From Candidatus Zhuqueibacterota bacterium (GTDB lineage Bacteria > Zhuqueibacterota > Zhuqueibacteria > Zhuqueibacterales > Zhuqueibacteraceae): a DNA stretch of 64,000 nucleotides. How positions within the stretch are numbered: position 1 is the first letter of the stretch; each line of letters starts with the position of its first letter. The stretch is from NCBI GenBank assembly GCA_022616415.1, contig JAKEEU010000035.1, positions 45,109 through 109,108 of the forward strand, given 5' to 3'. The notes beneath the pieces were generated by a model. The model did no database searches. It saw only the letters and a list, made by a program, of their open reading frames with translations, and had not been told where the DNA came from. Positions 27,464 through 35,714 of this stretch are shown here, piece by piece. The position numbers were made by a program, and so were the translations under genes.

Positions 27464-27499
27464 GCCCGATCTTTCTTCGTGAGGGATCGGGCTTTTCTT
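27464..27499 (+). terminator. Rho-independent terminator after clpC
   Basis: GCCCGATC at 27464-27471 pairs with GATCGGGC at 27485-27492, followed by TTTTCTT. It lies 22 bases after the clpC stop and would end the lol-mcs-clp transcript. Confidence 0.85.
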
Positions 27500-27560
27500 A
27501 TTCAGCCGCTGATTCCATGGACGGACGCAGACGAAGAAATCAATATTCAAGGAAGCAAAG

Positions 27561-28706
27561 ATGACTATTTCACGCGCTTTTATCCGCGCTTTCAAATCCA
27601 TTTTTGAGTTAGCTTTTCCGCTCGATCCGAAAATCACAGTGATGATCGGCGCCAACGAGAGCGGCAAAACCAACATCTTGCGCGCTTTTCAAGCTTTCTC
27701 ACCCAGCGCCTATTTTGACAACAGCCTGACCTGCCAATATTCCGACTATTACTACCAGGGCAAATGCCCGGAAGTGGCGATCGAATTTACGCAGATTTCC
27801 AAAGACAATCGGCGCGCGCTGCTGCGTTTTAGCGACGCCTTCAAAGACGCCGAAAGCTTTCTGATTCGCAAGGACGGGCCGGACGTCGAGAATTATCACG
27901 TTTTCATCGCCGAAGCCGAGGCGCCGATTCGTGAGATGGACAAATTGCTGCAGAGCCTGCCCAAGTTTCTTTTCTTCGACACCATCCCGCTCCTGAAGAG
28001 CCGCGCGACGCTGCAAGATTTGATGACCGGCAACGAGCAATTTCGCACCGAACGCAATTTGCTCCGCATCGGCGGCCTCAACAATCCGGAAATCATTTTT
28101 GAAGATTCGACCCGCGGCCGGCGCGCCAGCGAAGAGGCCAGCCGCCTGATCACCCAGCAAATCCGCCAGGTGTGGTCGCAGGAGCCGAGCATCGAGGTGA
28201 AGCTCAACGTCAACGGCAACATCATGTATATCGATCTTTCGGATGGCACCACGGTATTCGACACGCCGGAGTCGCGCAGTCTGGGATTCCGCTGGTATCT
28301 TTCTTTTTATATCAATTTCATCGCGCAAACGTTCGAGGCGCGCGCCAACGAGTATTTCTTTTTGATCGACGAGCCGGGGATTCATTTGCATCCCGCCGGC
28401 CAGAAAGATTTGGCCAAGATGATGGAAGATTTGGCCATCAAAAATCAGCTCATCTACACGACGCATTCGCCGTTTATGATCAATCGCGAGCATCCGGAGC
28501 GCGTGCGCCTGGTTTCCAAAGTGAAAAGCGGCACGCGCGTGGATAGTGAGGCCTACCGCGAGAATTGGAAGCCGTTGCGCAGCTCCATCGGCCTCGTGGT
28601 CGGCGATTTGTTCTTCTTCAGCGAGCACGGCGTCATGGCGGAGCTGCCGGGCAAAAAGTTTTCGTTCATACGCCGGGCAGCGAAAGAGGAAACCGATAAC
28701 AAATAG
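27561..28706 (+). CDS. OLD-like ATPase lacking its TOPRIM domain
   Basis: The 381-residue protein is an ABC/SMC-type ATPase: Walker A GANESGKT (30-37), signature-like region around DTPESRSLGFRW, Walker B FFLIDEPGIHLHP and the switch strand IYTTHSPFMI. OLD-family proteins usually continue with a TOPRIM nuclease after a segment like SSIGLVVGDLFFF; here the protein ends about 25 residues later. I checked the other frames after that point and found no TOPRIM motif, so it looks truncated rather than frameshifted. A strong palindrome (28713-28772) follows at once. Some single-domain members may be natural. Possible roles are DNA repair or phage defence. Confidence 0.8.
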   Translation: MTISRAFIRAFKSIFELAFPLDPKITVMIGANESGKTNILRAFQAFSPSAYFDNSLTCQYSDYYYQGKCPEVAIEFTQISKDNRRALLRFSDAFKDAESFLIRKDGPDVENYHVFIAEAEAPIREMDKLLQSLPKFLFFDTIPLLKSRATLQDLMTGNEQFRTERNLLRIGGLNNPEIIFEDSTRGRRASEEASRLITQQIRQVWSQEPSIEVKLNVNGNIMYIDLSDGTTVFDTPESRSLGFRWYLSFYINFIAQTFEARANEYFFLIDEPGIHLHPAGQKDLAKMMEDLAIKNQLIYTTHSPFMINREHPERVRLVSKVKSGTRVDSEAYRENWKPLRSSIGLVVGDLFFFSEHGVMAELPGKKFSFIRRAAKEETDNK

Positions 28707-28712
28707 TTTTTT

Positions 28713-28772
28713 GCAACGAAAAGGGAACCGCAACTAAAAGCTTTTATTTCGTTGCGGTTCCCTTTTCGTTGC
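28713..28772. terminator. Strong hairpin with perfect 22-base arms
   Basis: Arms at 28713-28734 and 28751-28772 are exact complements. The 16-base loop holds the palindrome AAAAGCTTTT. T-runs flank the stem on the left, so it could terminate in the minus direction. It starts seven bases after the ATPase stop and separates it from the P1 peptidase gene. A GCAACGAAAAG word similar to its outer arm occurs twice near 53984-54020. Confidence 0.7.
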
Positions 28773-28800
28773 AGGTTACTTCAAAAATAAGGAACGTGTC

Positions 28801-29727
28801 ATGCTAAATTCGTTGTGCGACGTTCCAGGCATTCGTATCGGGCATGCGCACGATGAAACGGCGCGCACGGGTTGCACGGTGATTCTGCCGGAGCGTCCCG
28901 CTATAGCGGGAGTTGACGTGCGCGGCTCAGCGCCGGGCTCGCGGGAAATCGAGGCACTCAAGCCGGTGCGTTTGGTGCAAGAAATCCACGGCGTGTTGCT
29001 CACCGGCGGCAGCGCGTTCGGATTGGATGCGACCGGCGGCGTGCAAAAATATCTCGAAGAGCGCGGCATTGGTTACGACGTGCAAGTGACCAAAGTGCCG
29101 ATTGTGCCGACAGCGGTTATTTTTGACCTGGCCGTCGGCGATGCCAGAGTTCGTCCGACCGCAGAGATGGCCTATCGCGCCTGCGTGGAAGCTTCGGCAA
29201 CCGAAACTCGGATGGGACTCGTTGGCGCTGGTTGTGGCGCGACCGTTGGCAAAATTCGCGGCATACAGAACTGCATGCTCGGCGGCGTCGGCATGGCCTC
29301 GTGGAAAAGCGGCAATCTCGCCATAAGCGCGCTCGCGGTGGTTAATGCAGTGGGGGATGTGATCGATCCACAGAGTGGCAACATTATCGCCGGCGCCAAG
29401 AATGATGACGGATCTTTTGTAAACACGCAACAATATCTCAAATCCAACGTCCTCTCCCCTTTCAAAAGCTGGGGCAATACCACGCTGGCGGCCGTCGCCA
29501 CCAATGCCGCATTCAAGAAAGAAGCAATCATGAAAATCGCCGAAATGGCGCAGGATGGCTTGGCGCGCGCGATCTGCCCGTCGCATACGCTTTATGATGG
29601 CGATATGGTCTTTGCTTTGAGCGTCGGCGATGAGCAAGCCGATGTCATCGCCGTCGGGGCGATTGCGGCGGAGTTGGTGGCAGAGGCGATTGTGCGGGCG
29701 GTGAGGGTGAGTAATTCACCTACGTAG
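28801..29727 (+). CDS. P1 family (S58, DmpA-like) peptidase
   Basis: The 308-residue protein has the family pattern: VPGIRIGHAHD at the N-terminus, GVLLTGGSAFGLDATGGV, a GAGCGATVGKI loop and NTTLAAVATNA before which the precursor self-cleaves in characterised members to expose the N-terminal nucleophile. Members include the beta-aminopeptidases DmpA and BapA; the substrate here is unknown. No signal peptide is visible, so it is probably cytoplasmic. Length is slightly short, as usual for the stand-alone group. Confidence 0.88.
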   Translation: MLNSLCDVPGIRIGHAHDETARTGCTVILPERPAIAGVDVRGSAPGSREIEALKPVRLVQEIHGVLLTGGSAFGLDATGGVQKYLEERGIGYDVQVTKVPIVPTAVIFDLAVGDARVRPTAEMAYRACVEASATETRMGLVGAGCGATVGKIRGIQNCMLGGVGMASWKSGNLAISALAVVNAVGDVIDPQSGNIIAGAKNDDGSFVNTQQYLKSNVLSPFKSWGNTTLAAVATNAAFKKEAIMKIAEMAQDGLARAICPSHTLYDGDMVFALSVGDEQADVIAVGAIAAELVAEAIVRAVRVSNSPT

Positions 29728-29780
29728 TCATTTTTTAAAATAAGCTCAACACAAAAAAAACTCTGTCAGATAGAATTGGT

Positions 29781-29981
29781 ATGAGTACGGCAGCACAAAA
29801 CATTTTGCAATCGTTTGAATTTTTGCCGGATTATGAAAAACACGAATTCGCCTCGGAAATCATCAAACGTATTTTCAAATCTGATTTACCGGTGTTGTCC
29901 GAAGACGACTTTATCTCACTTGCCGAGGAACTATTTTTAGAGCTTGATCGAAGAGAATCGAAAAATTCATCAGTCAAATGA
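29781..29981 (+). CDS. Short antitoxin-like protein
   Basis: The 66-residue acidic protein (FEFLPDYEKHEFASEIIKRI, then DDFISLAEELFLELDRRE) resembles short antitoxin-like proteins seen upstream of PemK/MazF or PIN toxins. Here no toxin follows: the next gene is a gamma-carbonic anhydrase whose ATG overlaps its stop by four bases (ATGA). It may be an orphan antitoxin; the family call is by eye. Confidence 0.6.
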   Translation: MSTAAQNILQSFEFLPDYEKHEFASEIIKRIFKSDLPVLSEDDFISLAEELFLELDRRESKNSSVK

Positions 29982-30505
29982 TCCTCCCCTACAACAACCT
30001 CTCCCCCAAAATCGCCCAAGGCGTCTTCATCGCTCCGAACGCCACCATCATCGGCGATGTGGAAATCGGCGAAGAGGCCAGCATTTGGTTTAACACCGTC
30101 GTCCGCGGCGATGTGAATTACATCCGCATTGGCGCAAAGACGAATATTCAAGATTTGTGTATGTGCCATGTCACGCTCAACAAATGGCCTCTGATCATCG
30201 GCGAGGGTGTGACCATCGGTCATAGTGCGGTGGTGCATGGTTGCGTGATCAAAGACTACTGTCTCATCGGCATGGGCGCGCGCATTCTCGACGGCGCGCA
30301 GGTTGGGCCGTATGCGCTGGTTGCTGCCGGCGCCGTGGTGCGCGAAGGTTTTGTCGTGCCGGAATATTCGCTCGTCGCCGGCGTCCCGGCGGAAGTGAAG
30401 CGGCGGCTGACGGATAAGGAAATTGAAAATCTGACTGCCTCTGCTGCTCGTTATGTGGGTTACAAAAATACTTATCTTGCTGCGGGAGTGCAACACCATA
30501 TCTAA
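29978..30505 (+). CDS. Gamma-class carbonic anhydrase family protein (hexapeptide repeat)
   Basis: The 175-residue protein is a left-handed beta helix with [LIV]-G-x-x-x-x repeats (PNATIIGDVEIGEEASIWFN). It has the RGDVNYIRIG loop and three His residues in positions for metal binding (CMCHVT, TIGHSAVVHGC). Members hydrate CO2 or act as acyl-carrier-like structural proteins; catalysis is not assured. No signal peptide. It is translationally coupled to the short gene before it. Confidence 0.88.
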   Translation: MILPYNNLSPKIAQGVFIAPNATIIGDVEIGEEASIWFNTVVRGDVNYIRIGAKTNIQDLCMCHVTLNKWPLIIGEGVTIGHSAVVHGCVIKDYCLIGMGARILDGAQVGPYALVAAGAVVREGFVVPEYSLVAGVPAEVKRRLTDKEIENLTASAARYVGYKNTYLAAGVQHHI

Positions 30506-30528
30506 GAAAGGCTTTATAACGGAAAGAC

Positions 30529-32250
30529 ATGCATGACAACGTGATAGATAAAAAACTGAATGAGCAGAAAATACGTCTGCTCGTACTTTTGCACCAACTC
30601 GATCAACTCGCGAGTGAAACCAGCAGCAAAGATCAACGCGAAATTATCAACAATCTCAAAGCGAATCTGAGCGAGCCTTTTCTCTTTGTTGTCGTTGGTG
30701 AGGTCAAATCCGGCAAAAGCAGTTTCATCAACGCGCTGCTGCAGGAGGACATTTGCGCGGTCAACGCAGCGCCGTGTACGGATCGCATCCAGCAAATCAT
30801 TTACGCCGAACGAAAAAGCGAGCAGGAAGACGGCAAATATTTCAAGAAAATCGGCCTGCCGCTGGAAATTCTCAAAACCATCGCCATCGTCGATACGCCC
30901 GGCACGAACTCCGTTATTGAAAACCATCAAGAGATCACCGAAAAATTTATCCCGGTGAGCGATCTGATTTTCTTCGTGTTTCCGGCGAAAAATCCGCACA
31001 CGCAATCGGATTGGAAGCTGTTGGATTTCATCAGTAACGAGTGGCATCGCAAGGTCATCTTCGTGCTGCAACAGGCGGACATTGCCTCGCCGGAGGAATT
31101 GCGGATCAACCGCGATTCGGTCATCACCTACGCGAAGAAAAGGAACATCGAAGCGCCGCGCGTTTTCAGCACTTCGGCCAAGCGCGAGCAGGAAAGCGCC
31201 GGCCAGAGCGGCTTCGATGAAATCAGGGAATTTATTCGAGAGTCGGTTACCGGCGGCAGGCACTTCCGGCACAAGCTGCAATCAAATATATCATCAGCCC
31301 AACGGGTGGCCGTCAATATTCGAAAAAACCTGGACGAGCTGAAGAAACAGCTCGATCTCGACCTCAAAACCCAGCAGCACATCAAAGATCGTCTTTCTTT
31401 GGGCAAAGGAAAATCCGCCTACGAAATCGATTCGCTCATCGACAGGTTGGCTTTAAACTATGAGCGCATCATCGGCGAGATCAAAGATGATTTCCGCGAC
31501 GGGTTGTCGCTCACCACGGTGCTGGGAAAATCGGTGGTGGCCATCTTCAAGAAAGATCAATCCCTCGAGTATTGGGTGAAAGATTTGAACCGGCGCTCGA
31601 GTGAAAAGCTGAGAAAAACCATCGCCGAAGTTTCCAACGAGGGCGCCCATCATTTCTTTGACGGCATTCACTTGCTGTTGCGCGGCCTTTTAGAGACGCT
31701 GGAAAATAACAAAATGCCGCGCGCCCACGACGTCGATCTGCTGGTAAAAGTCGGAGAAAATCGCCAGAAGGTCATCGAAGCTGTGATGGCGAAAGTTTCC
31801 GATTTGATGAATGAAGATGCGTTCTCACATTTTATAAACATCTCGGAGCATCTTGAAAAAATCAGCACGGCGTTCACCGGCGGCGGCGCGCTCGCTCTCA
31901 TCGGCGGGATCATCGCTTTTACAACCCACACCGCGGTGTTCGATATCACCGGCGGGGCGTTGACGGCTTCGGGCATTTTGATCGCCGGCAGCTCGCTGCT
32001 CATCAAGCGCAAGAGCATTCTCAAAAAATTCAATGAGAACCTGGACAAAAGCAACGATCGTTTTCGCGCCGATATTAAAGAAAAATTGACGGAGAGATTG
32101 AAGGTTATTTACGACGTGATCGACCGGCAATTCGAGCCGCTCTACCAACATATCGAGAACGAAAGCCGGCGGCTCCTGCCGCTGCTGGAACGATGCGAAG
32201 GGATCAGCAAGGAGTTTGAGGAAATTTCGCGGGAAATCGATAGGACTTAA
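30529..32250 (+). CDS. Dynamin-like GTPase
   Basis: The 573-residue protein has a GTPase domain: P-loop GEVKSGKSSF (57-66), a switch Thr in APCTDRIQQI, G3 DTPG near 123, and a divergent G4 (VLQQADIA) in place of TKxD. Long helical segments follow, and near residues 445-485 two adjacent hydrophobic stretches (GALALIGGIIAF and GGALTASGILIAGSSLL) form a membrane paddle. Such proteins remodel or repair membranes; some act in antiviral defence. It is a single gene here; bacterial dynamins often come as pairs. Confidence 0.85.
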   Translation: MHDNVIDKKLNEQKIRLLVLLHQLDQLASETSSKDQREIINNLKANLSEPFLFVVVGEVKSGKSSFINALLQEDICAVNAAPCTDRIQQIIYAERKSEQEDGKYFKKIGLPLEILKTIAIVDTPGTNSVIENHQEITEKFIPVSDLIFFVFPAKNPHTQSDWKLLDFISNEWHRKVIFVLQQADIASPEELRINRDSVITYAKKRNIEAPRVFSTSAKREQESAGQSGFDEIREFIRESVTGGRHFRHKLQSNISSAQRVAVNIRKNLDELKKQLDLDLKTQQHIKDRLSLGKGKSAYEIDSLIDRLALNYERIIGEIKDDFRDGLSLTTVLGKSVVAIFKKDQSLEYWVKDLNRRSSEKLRKTIAEVSNEGAHHFFDGIHLLLRGLLETLENNKMPRAHDVDLLVKVGENRQKVIEAVMAKVSDLMNEDAFSHFINISEHLEKISTAFTGGGALALIGGIIAFTTHTAVFDITGGALTASGILIAGSSLLIKRKSILKKFNENLDKSNDRFRADIKEKLTERLKVIYDVIDRQFEPLYQHIENESRRLLPLLERCEGISKEFEEISREIDRT

Positions 32251-32329
32251 AAATAATTATTGCATTACTCAAAAATTACGCTAAATTATAATAAAAATTG
32301 GATCCTACACAACAACCAAGCAAATACTC

Positions 32330-32740
32330 ATGTCTCAAGCAACTGTTGAAGAAATTTTAGCCGCCGCACAGCAACTGCCGAGTAAAGAGCGTCGCCGCTT
32401 GTCTGAGATTTTGCAACGCGAAACAGCTCCTAACAACGAATTCGGATCTACGCCGAAATCGCCCCTCAAGGTCGTTGAAGATGATTCAAATGGTCAGAAT
32501 CCAGATAGCCGCAAGGCTGAAATGCAATGGCTGCTCGATCATGCGGATTTTTGGGAGCAACACCGTGGCGAGCATGTCGCGCTTTCTGGTTACAATATGA
32601 TTGCGGTCGGCAAAACTAGGCGAGAAGTGATTTCCGAAGCACGGCGCCAAGGCATCCAATTCCCATTCGTGCAATATTTGCCCACAAATGAAAACGAATG
32701 GCTTGTAGGTTTCTCAAATCAACCGATTGCTGAACCTTGA
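32330..32740 (+). CDS. Uncharacterised protein with DUF5678-like C-terminus
   Basis: The 136-residue protein starts with a helical segment (VEEILAAAQQLPSKERRRLSEIL) of the kind seen in antitoxin-like proteins. The C-terminal half (WLLDHADFWEQHRGEHVALSGYNMIAVGKT, then ARRQGIQFPFVQYLP) matches the pattern of DUF5678, often encoded next to an aspartic protease-like gene. That is the arrangement here: the next gene starts three bases after its stop. Confidence 0.7.
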   Translation: MSQATVEEILAAAQQLPSKERRRLSEILQRETAPNNEFGSTPKSPLKVVEDDSNGQNPDSRKAEMQWLLDHADFWEQHRGEHVALSGYNMIAVGKTRREVISEARRQGIQFPFVQYLPTNENEWLVGFSNQPIAEP

Positions 32741-32743
32741 ACC

Positions 32744-33178
32744 ATGCCACAGCTTGAATTCGGCCATCAGCTTAATTATCGCCCATTGCTTGTTGAAACT
32801 GGTGGCCGTAAAGAACTCACCATCCCTCCGCCTGTTATTGAAGTCACGTTTTTGCACAGCGGCTTGACGACAAGCGATTTTGCCATCATTGATTCCGGAT
32901 CGACCTTTTCTCTATTTTCCCGAGAAATCGCGGATGAATTAGGGATTGCAGTTTTGCAAGGACGCACACAGAAATTAACCACGTTGGGAGGCCCCATTCT
33001 CGTCTACGGCCATGAAGTGACAATCAAAATCGTCCCAAACTTTCAATATAAAACTGAGATACTTTTCTCTGAATATCCTATCCCACGCAATCTGCTTGGG
33101 CATAACGGCTTCTTAAACCAAATGGCAATTGCTTTACGGAGCAAATTCGGATTGATTTACTTGAATCCCGAAGCTTAA
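32744..33178 (+). CDS. Retropepsin-like aspartic protease (clan AA)
   Basis: The 144-residue protein carries the single active-site motif FAIIDSGSTFSLF near residue 48, and a later LLGHNGFLNQM strand where the flap and second motif of the retroviral-type fold lie. Such proteins work as dimers. Substrate unknown. It forms a probable two-gene unit with the DUF5678-like gene. A second, distant member lies at 35289-35648. Confidence 0.75.
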   Translation: MPQLEFGHQLNYRPLLVETGGRKELTIPPPVIEVTFLHSGLTTSDFAIIDSGSTFSLFSREIADELGIAVLQGRTQKLTTLGGPILVYGHEVTIKIVPNFQYKTEILFSEYPIPRNLLGHNGFLNQMAIALRSKFGLIYLNPEA

Positions 33179-33222
33179 CTGGTTTGGCAAAGAAATTGTG
33201 GTAAGAAAGGAAATAGTGAGCG

Positions 33223-33939
33223 TTAGACTACTCCCGCCCCGTGGCATTTTTTATATTTCTTCCCGCTGCCGCACGGGCACGGATCGTTGCGGCCGACTTT
33301 GGGTTCGGTGCGGCGCACGGTTTCGACTTTTTGAGGGATGAGCGAGCGGCCTTCGAGCAGTTCGCCCGGGGTCTTGCCCTCTAAAGCTTCGCGGGGCGTT
33401 TTCATCCACTCTTCTTGCAGTGCGCGAACTTCATCGGGAATCTTGCCGCCCTCCGCACTTTGCATATCCACCCCCTTTTCCTGGCAAAACTGCGCAAAAT
33501 CCGCCATCAGCGCGCCTTGCGGCGAGGACATGAATTTCTTGAATTGCCGCGGATCGACGCCCGGCGGCAACATCGACATCGCCATTTTTTCGACGTCGAG
33601 TTCTTCATCGACAGTTTGCTCTTCGGAAGCAGCAATTTCGGCATCTTCCGAGGCAGGTACGGCTTCCGCAACAGCTTCCGGAGATGGCGCCGGCACGGGT
33701 TCTTGGTAAACCTCCTGACGAAGGCCGGTCAACAATTCAACCAAGCGCGTGTGCTGGCTCTGCTGCTCCGCCGGCACGAGCATGGACATGAGCCAATCCA
33801 CCGCTTCGCCGTCTTTCAAAAGCTCGAAAATTTCTTCGGACGCAAATTTGGTGAGATGATGGGTTTGGCAATATTCGGTTAGTTCGGTTTGGAGCGAAGG
33901 TGTTTGAGATTCGGAGATCATTTCATTCATTTTCGGCAT
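33223..33939 (-). CDS. SEC-C metal-binding motif protein
   Basis: The 238-residue protein ends in the SEC-C zinc motif [20 protein letters not shown]. The rest is acidic: an N-terminal helical part (1-75), an Ala/Glu-rich linker (85-120) and a segment [24 protein letters not shown] motifs bind zinc and occur in SecA and many uncharacterised proteins; the role here is unknown. It is the last gene of the minus-strand block and has a family A palindrome directly upstream of its start. Confidence 0.75.
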   Translation of the reverse strand: MPKMNEMISESQTPSLQTELTEYCQTHHLTKFASEEIFELLKDGEAVDWLMSMLVPAEQQSQHTRLVELLTGLRQEVYQEPVPAPSPEAVAEAVPASEDAEIAASEEQTVDEELDVEKMAMSMLPPGVDPRQFKKFMSSPQGALMADFAQFCQEKGVDMQSAEGGKIPDEVRALQEEWMKTPREALEGKTPGELLEGRSLIPQKVETVRRTEPKVGRNDPCPCGSGKKYKKCHGAGVV

Positions 33940-33948
33940 AAAAAAACT

Positions 33949-34010
33949 ACCAACGGATGAATTAAGACCAACTGATAAAAATATCCGCTGGGCTTAATTT
34001 ATCCGTTGGT
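33949..34010. repeat. Dispersed palindrome, family A, copy 2
   Basis: The outer words ACCAACGGAT and ATCCGTTGGT flank AATTAAG and its complement, and the inner words CCAACTGAT and ATCCGCTGG surround a short AT-rich centre. It is very close in sequence to the copy at 51140-51203 and shares the outer and inner words with 1295-1358. It sits ten bases upstream of the SEC-C gene start. Confidence 0.8.
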
Positions 34011-34086
34011 CGTTATTGCTAAACCTGTTGAGTTAAAGCCTGTTTCAAATTTTCAGGCAAGCTGAGAACTGGATCCCTACGGGCAG

Positions 34087-34148
34087 CACACGGATCAAAA
34101 ACTCACACGGAAAGGTTTTTTTATCCGCGTGTGTTTTTGATCCGTGTG
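34087..34148. repeat. Palindrome with the family A layout but different words
   Basis: Arms at 34087-34111 and 34124-34148 pair over 25 bases with few mismatches. Each arm carries ACACGGAT and CACACGGA separated by AAAAACT, mirroring the two-word layout of family A. It lies only 76 bases from copy 2, in the gap between the DUF420 stop and the SEC-C start (both minus strand). The gap 33940-34199 contains nothing else that I can support. Confidence 0.7.
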
Positions 34149-34199
34149 TAAACTTTCATATTTCTATTCTGAACTTGTGCACCTTTATGGACTAAGGAT

Positions 34200-34613
34200 T
34201 CACATTTGATAAAGCATCCAATAGACGATCACACCTGTAACGGAGACATAAAACCAAATCGGCAACGTCCAACGCGCGATGCGTTTGTGCTTGTCGAAGC
34301 GCTGCTTGAGCGCGCGGAAGAGCGTGATGAGCGCCAACGGCACGATCGCGGCGGCCAAAATCGTATGCGAAATCAGAATCGTAAAATAAACCGTCCGGAT
34401 TGCTCCCTGGCCCCCGAAGGGTCTGGAACCGGCGTGATAATGATAGATCAGATAGGAGGTTAAAAACAGCGCGGAGGTGAGCAACGCTGCAAGCATGCAA
34501 AAGCGGTGCGCGCTGATTTTTTTCTGCCGGATAAAGAAATAGCCGCAGGCCAGCCAAATTGCACTGAGGCTGTTCAGCGTCGCGTTGACGGCGGGCAAAT
34601 CCGAAATCTGCAT
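34200..34613 (-). CDS. DUF420 membrane protein (cytochrome oxidase-associated)
   Basis: The 137-residue protein has four membrane helices (about 10-28, 39-60, 74-98, 114-135) with conserved His residues (SAHRFCML, YHYHAGS, LISHTIL, KHKRIARWTLP). DUF420 proteins (YozB/CtaM-like) are encoded with heme-copper oxidases and are thought to help assembly. Its ATG overlaps the TAA of the SCO1 gene (TAATG), so the two are coupled. Confidence 0.85.
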   Translation of the reverse strand: MQISDLPAVNATLNSLSAIWLACGYFFIRQKKISAHRFCMLAALLTSALFLTSYLIYHYHAGSRPFGGQGAIRTVYFTILISHTILAAAIVPLALITLFRALKQRFDKHKRIARWTLPIWFYVSVTGVIVYWMLYQM

Positions 34614-35245
34614 TACGACGCTTCCTCATGATAAAGCTTTTTGAGGTCTTTTAGCAACTGCGCCACACTCTCTTCCTCCGTGCCATCGTAATAGCCACGG
34701 ATGCGGCCTTGGCGATCCACCAGCACGAAGCGGTTGCTGTGAATAATCGGTTCCTCCGCCGGGCCGCCGCTGGCCGCCGCGCTCAACAAAAAGCCTTTGT
34801 TCGCCAATTGCTGAATCGCCGCGCCGTCGCCGGTGAGAAAATACCAACGATCTTTCAACGCGCCGTAGCCGTCGGCGAAGCGTTGCAGCACTTCCGGCGT
34901 GTCGCGTTCCGGATCAACGGTGAAGGAGACGAGCTTGACGTCATCAAGTTTTCCGGCAAGCGCGGTCCGTTGAATTTCAGTCATCGCGGTGGTCATAATG
35001 GGGCAGGTGCCGGCACAATTGGTAAAAATAAAATCGGCGACCCATACCTGGCCGCGAAGATCGTTCAAGCCGAACGGCTGGCCGTTGCGCTCGGTGAGCG
35101 TGAAGTCGGGAACCGTACCAAGCACGGGCAGCGGTTCTTGTTTGGCGCCGGAACATTTCCACAGCAAGACTATTGAGACGGCGAAAAAATATTTCAGGAT
35201 GCTTCGAAGTGAGCGATGCCGATGGCTGGTTATTGCGTTCTCCAT
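34613..35245 (-). CDS. SCO1/SenC copper chaperone for cytochrome c oxidase
   Basis: The 210-residue protein has an N-terminal membrane anchor (about 14-30, with a possible lipobox LLWKC) and a thioredoxin-like domain with the copper-binding CxxxC (Cys77 and Cys81 in TNCAGTCPIM) and a later His (IIHSNRFVLVD). SCO proteins load or reduce the CuA site of subunit II, which is encoded in the same minus-strand block at 44833. The start at 35245 gives the expected anchor. Confidence 0.92.
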   Translation of the reverse strand: MENAITSHRHRSLRSILKYFFAVSIVLLWKCSGAKQEPLPVLGTVPDFTLTERNGQPFGLNDLRGQVWVADFIFTNCAGTCPIMTTAMTEIQRTALAGKLDDVKLVSFTVDPERDTPEVLQRFADGYGALKDRWYFLTGDGAAIQQLANKGFLLSAAASGGPAEEPIIHSNRFVLVDRQGRIRGYYDGTEEESVAQLLKDLKKLYHEEAS

Positions 35246-35288
35246 AATAGACTTTCAGTATTTTCTGCAGGAAATGAACAGCGTTGAT

Positions 35289-35648
35289 TTACGCTAAAAG
35301 CATCGGCAATGGCTTCAACTCGCGGCGAAAGGGATCGAGAATCAGGCCGAATCCTTCCAAAGTGGTGGAGCCCAACAACGGCTTATCTCCTTCTTCGCCA
35401 AAAATCACTAATGAGTCGCCCCGGTGTCCCTGGTAGTCAAAGATTGCGCTGCCCACGTCTCTTGCCACTTCCTCGCCATTGGCAAGAATAAACTTTCGCC
35501 TCGAATGCGGGGTGATGCCAATTTTTTCCAAATCGCCGCGGGGAACGAGGGAATACACTGCGCCCGAATCTACCATAAAAGTTTCATCCAGCGCTCGAGA
35601 AGGATCAGCCGGATTAGCGACTTTGACCGATACGTATATGAGTCCCAT
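35289..35648 (-). CDS. Retropepsin-like aspartic protease (clan AA), second copy
   Basis: The 119-residue protein has ETFMVDSGAVYSLVPR with the single catalytic Asp-Ser-Gly, and the C-terminal LLGSTTLEGFGLILDP typical of the small clan AA family. It likely dimerises. It interrupts the oxidase-related genes between SCO1 and heme O synthase. Its sequence is only distantly similar to the protease at 32744. Confidence 0.8.
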   Translation of the reverse strand: MGLIYVSVKVANPADPSRALDETFMVDSGAVYSLVPRGDLEKIGITPHSRRKFILANGEEVARDVGSAIFDYQGHRGDSLVIFGEEGDKPLLGSTTLEGFGLILDPFRRELKPLPMLLA

Positions 35649-35714
35649 AAGTTCTCCATCGATTTAAATTACATTAAATAAAATATGCAATTTTTGCAAA
35701 CAATGCAAGAGAAC

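Noticed and set aside
28600..28706. Frameshift hiding a TOPRIM domain after the OLD-like ATPase
   Set aside because: I read the two other frames after 28600 and found no TOPRIM motif; the following DNA is a palindrome and then a different gene.
27699..28733. 344-codon minus-strand frame opposite the OLD-like ATPase
   Set aside because: The plus strand has Walker A and B; this frame is a shadow rich in His and Arg.
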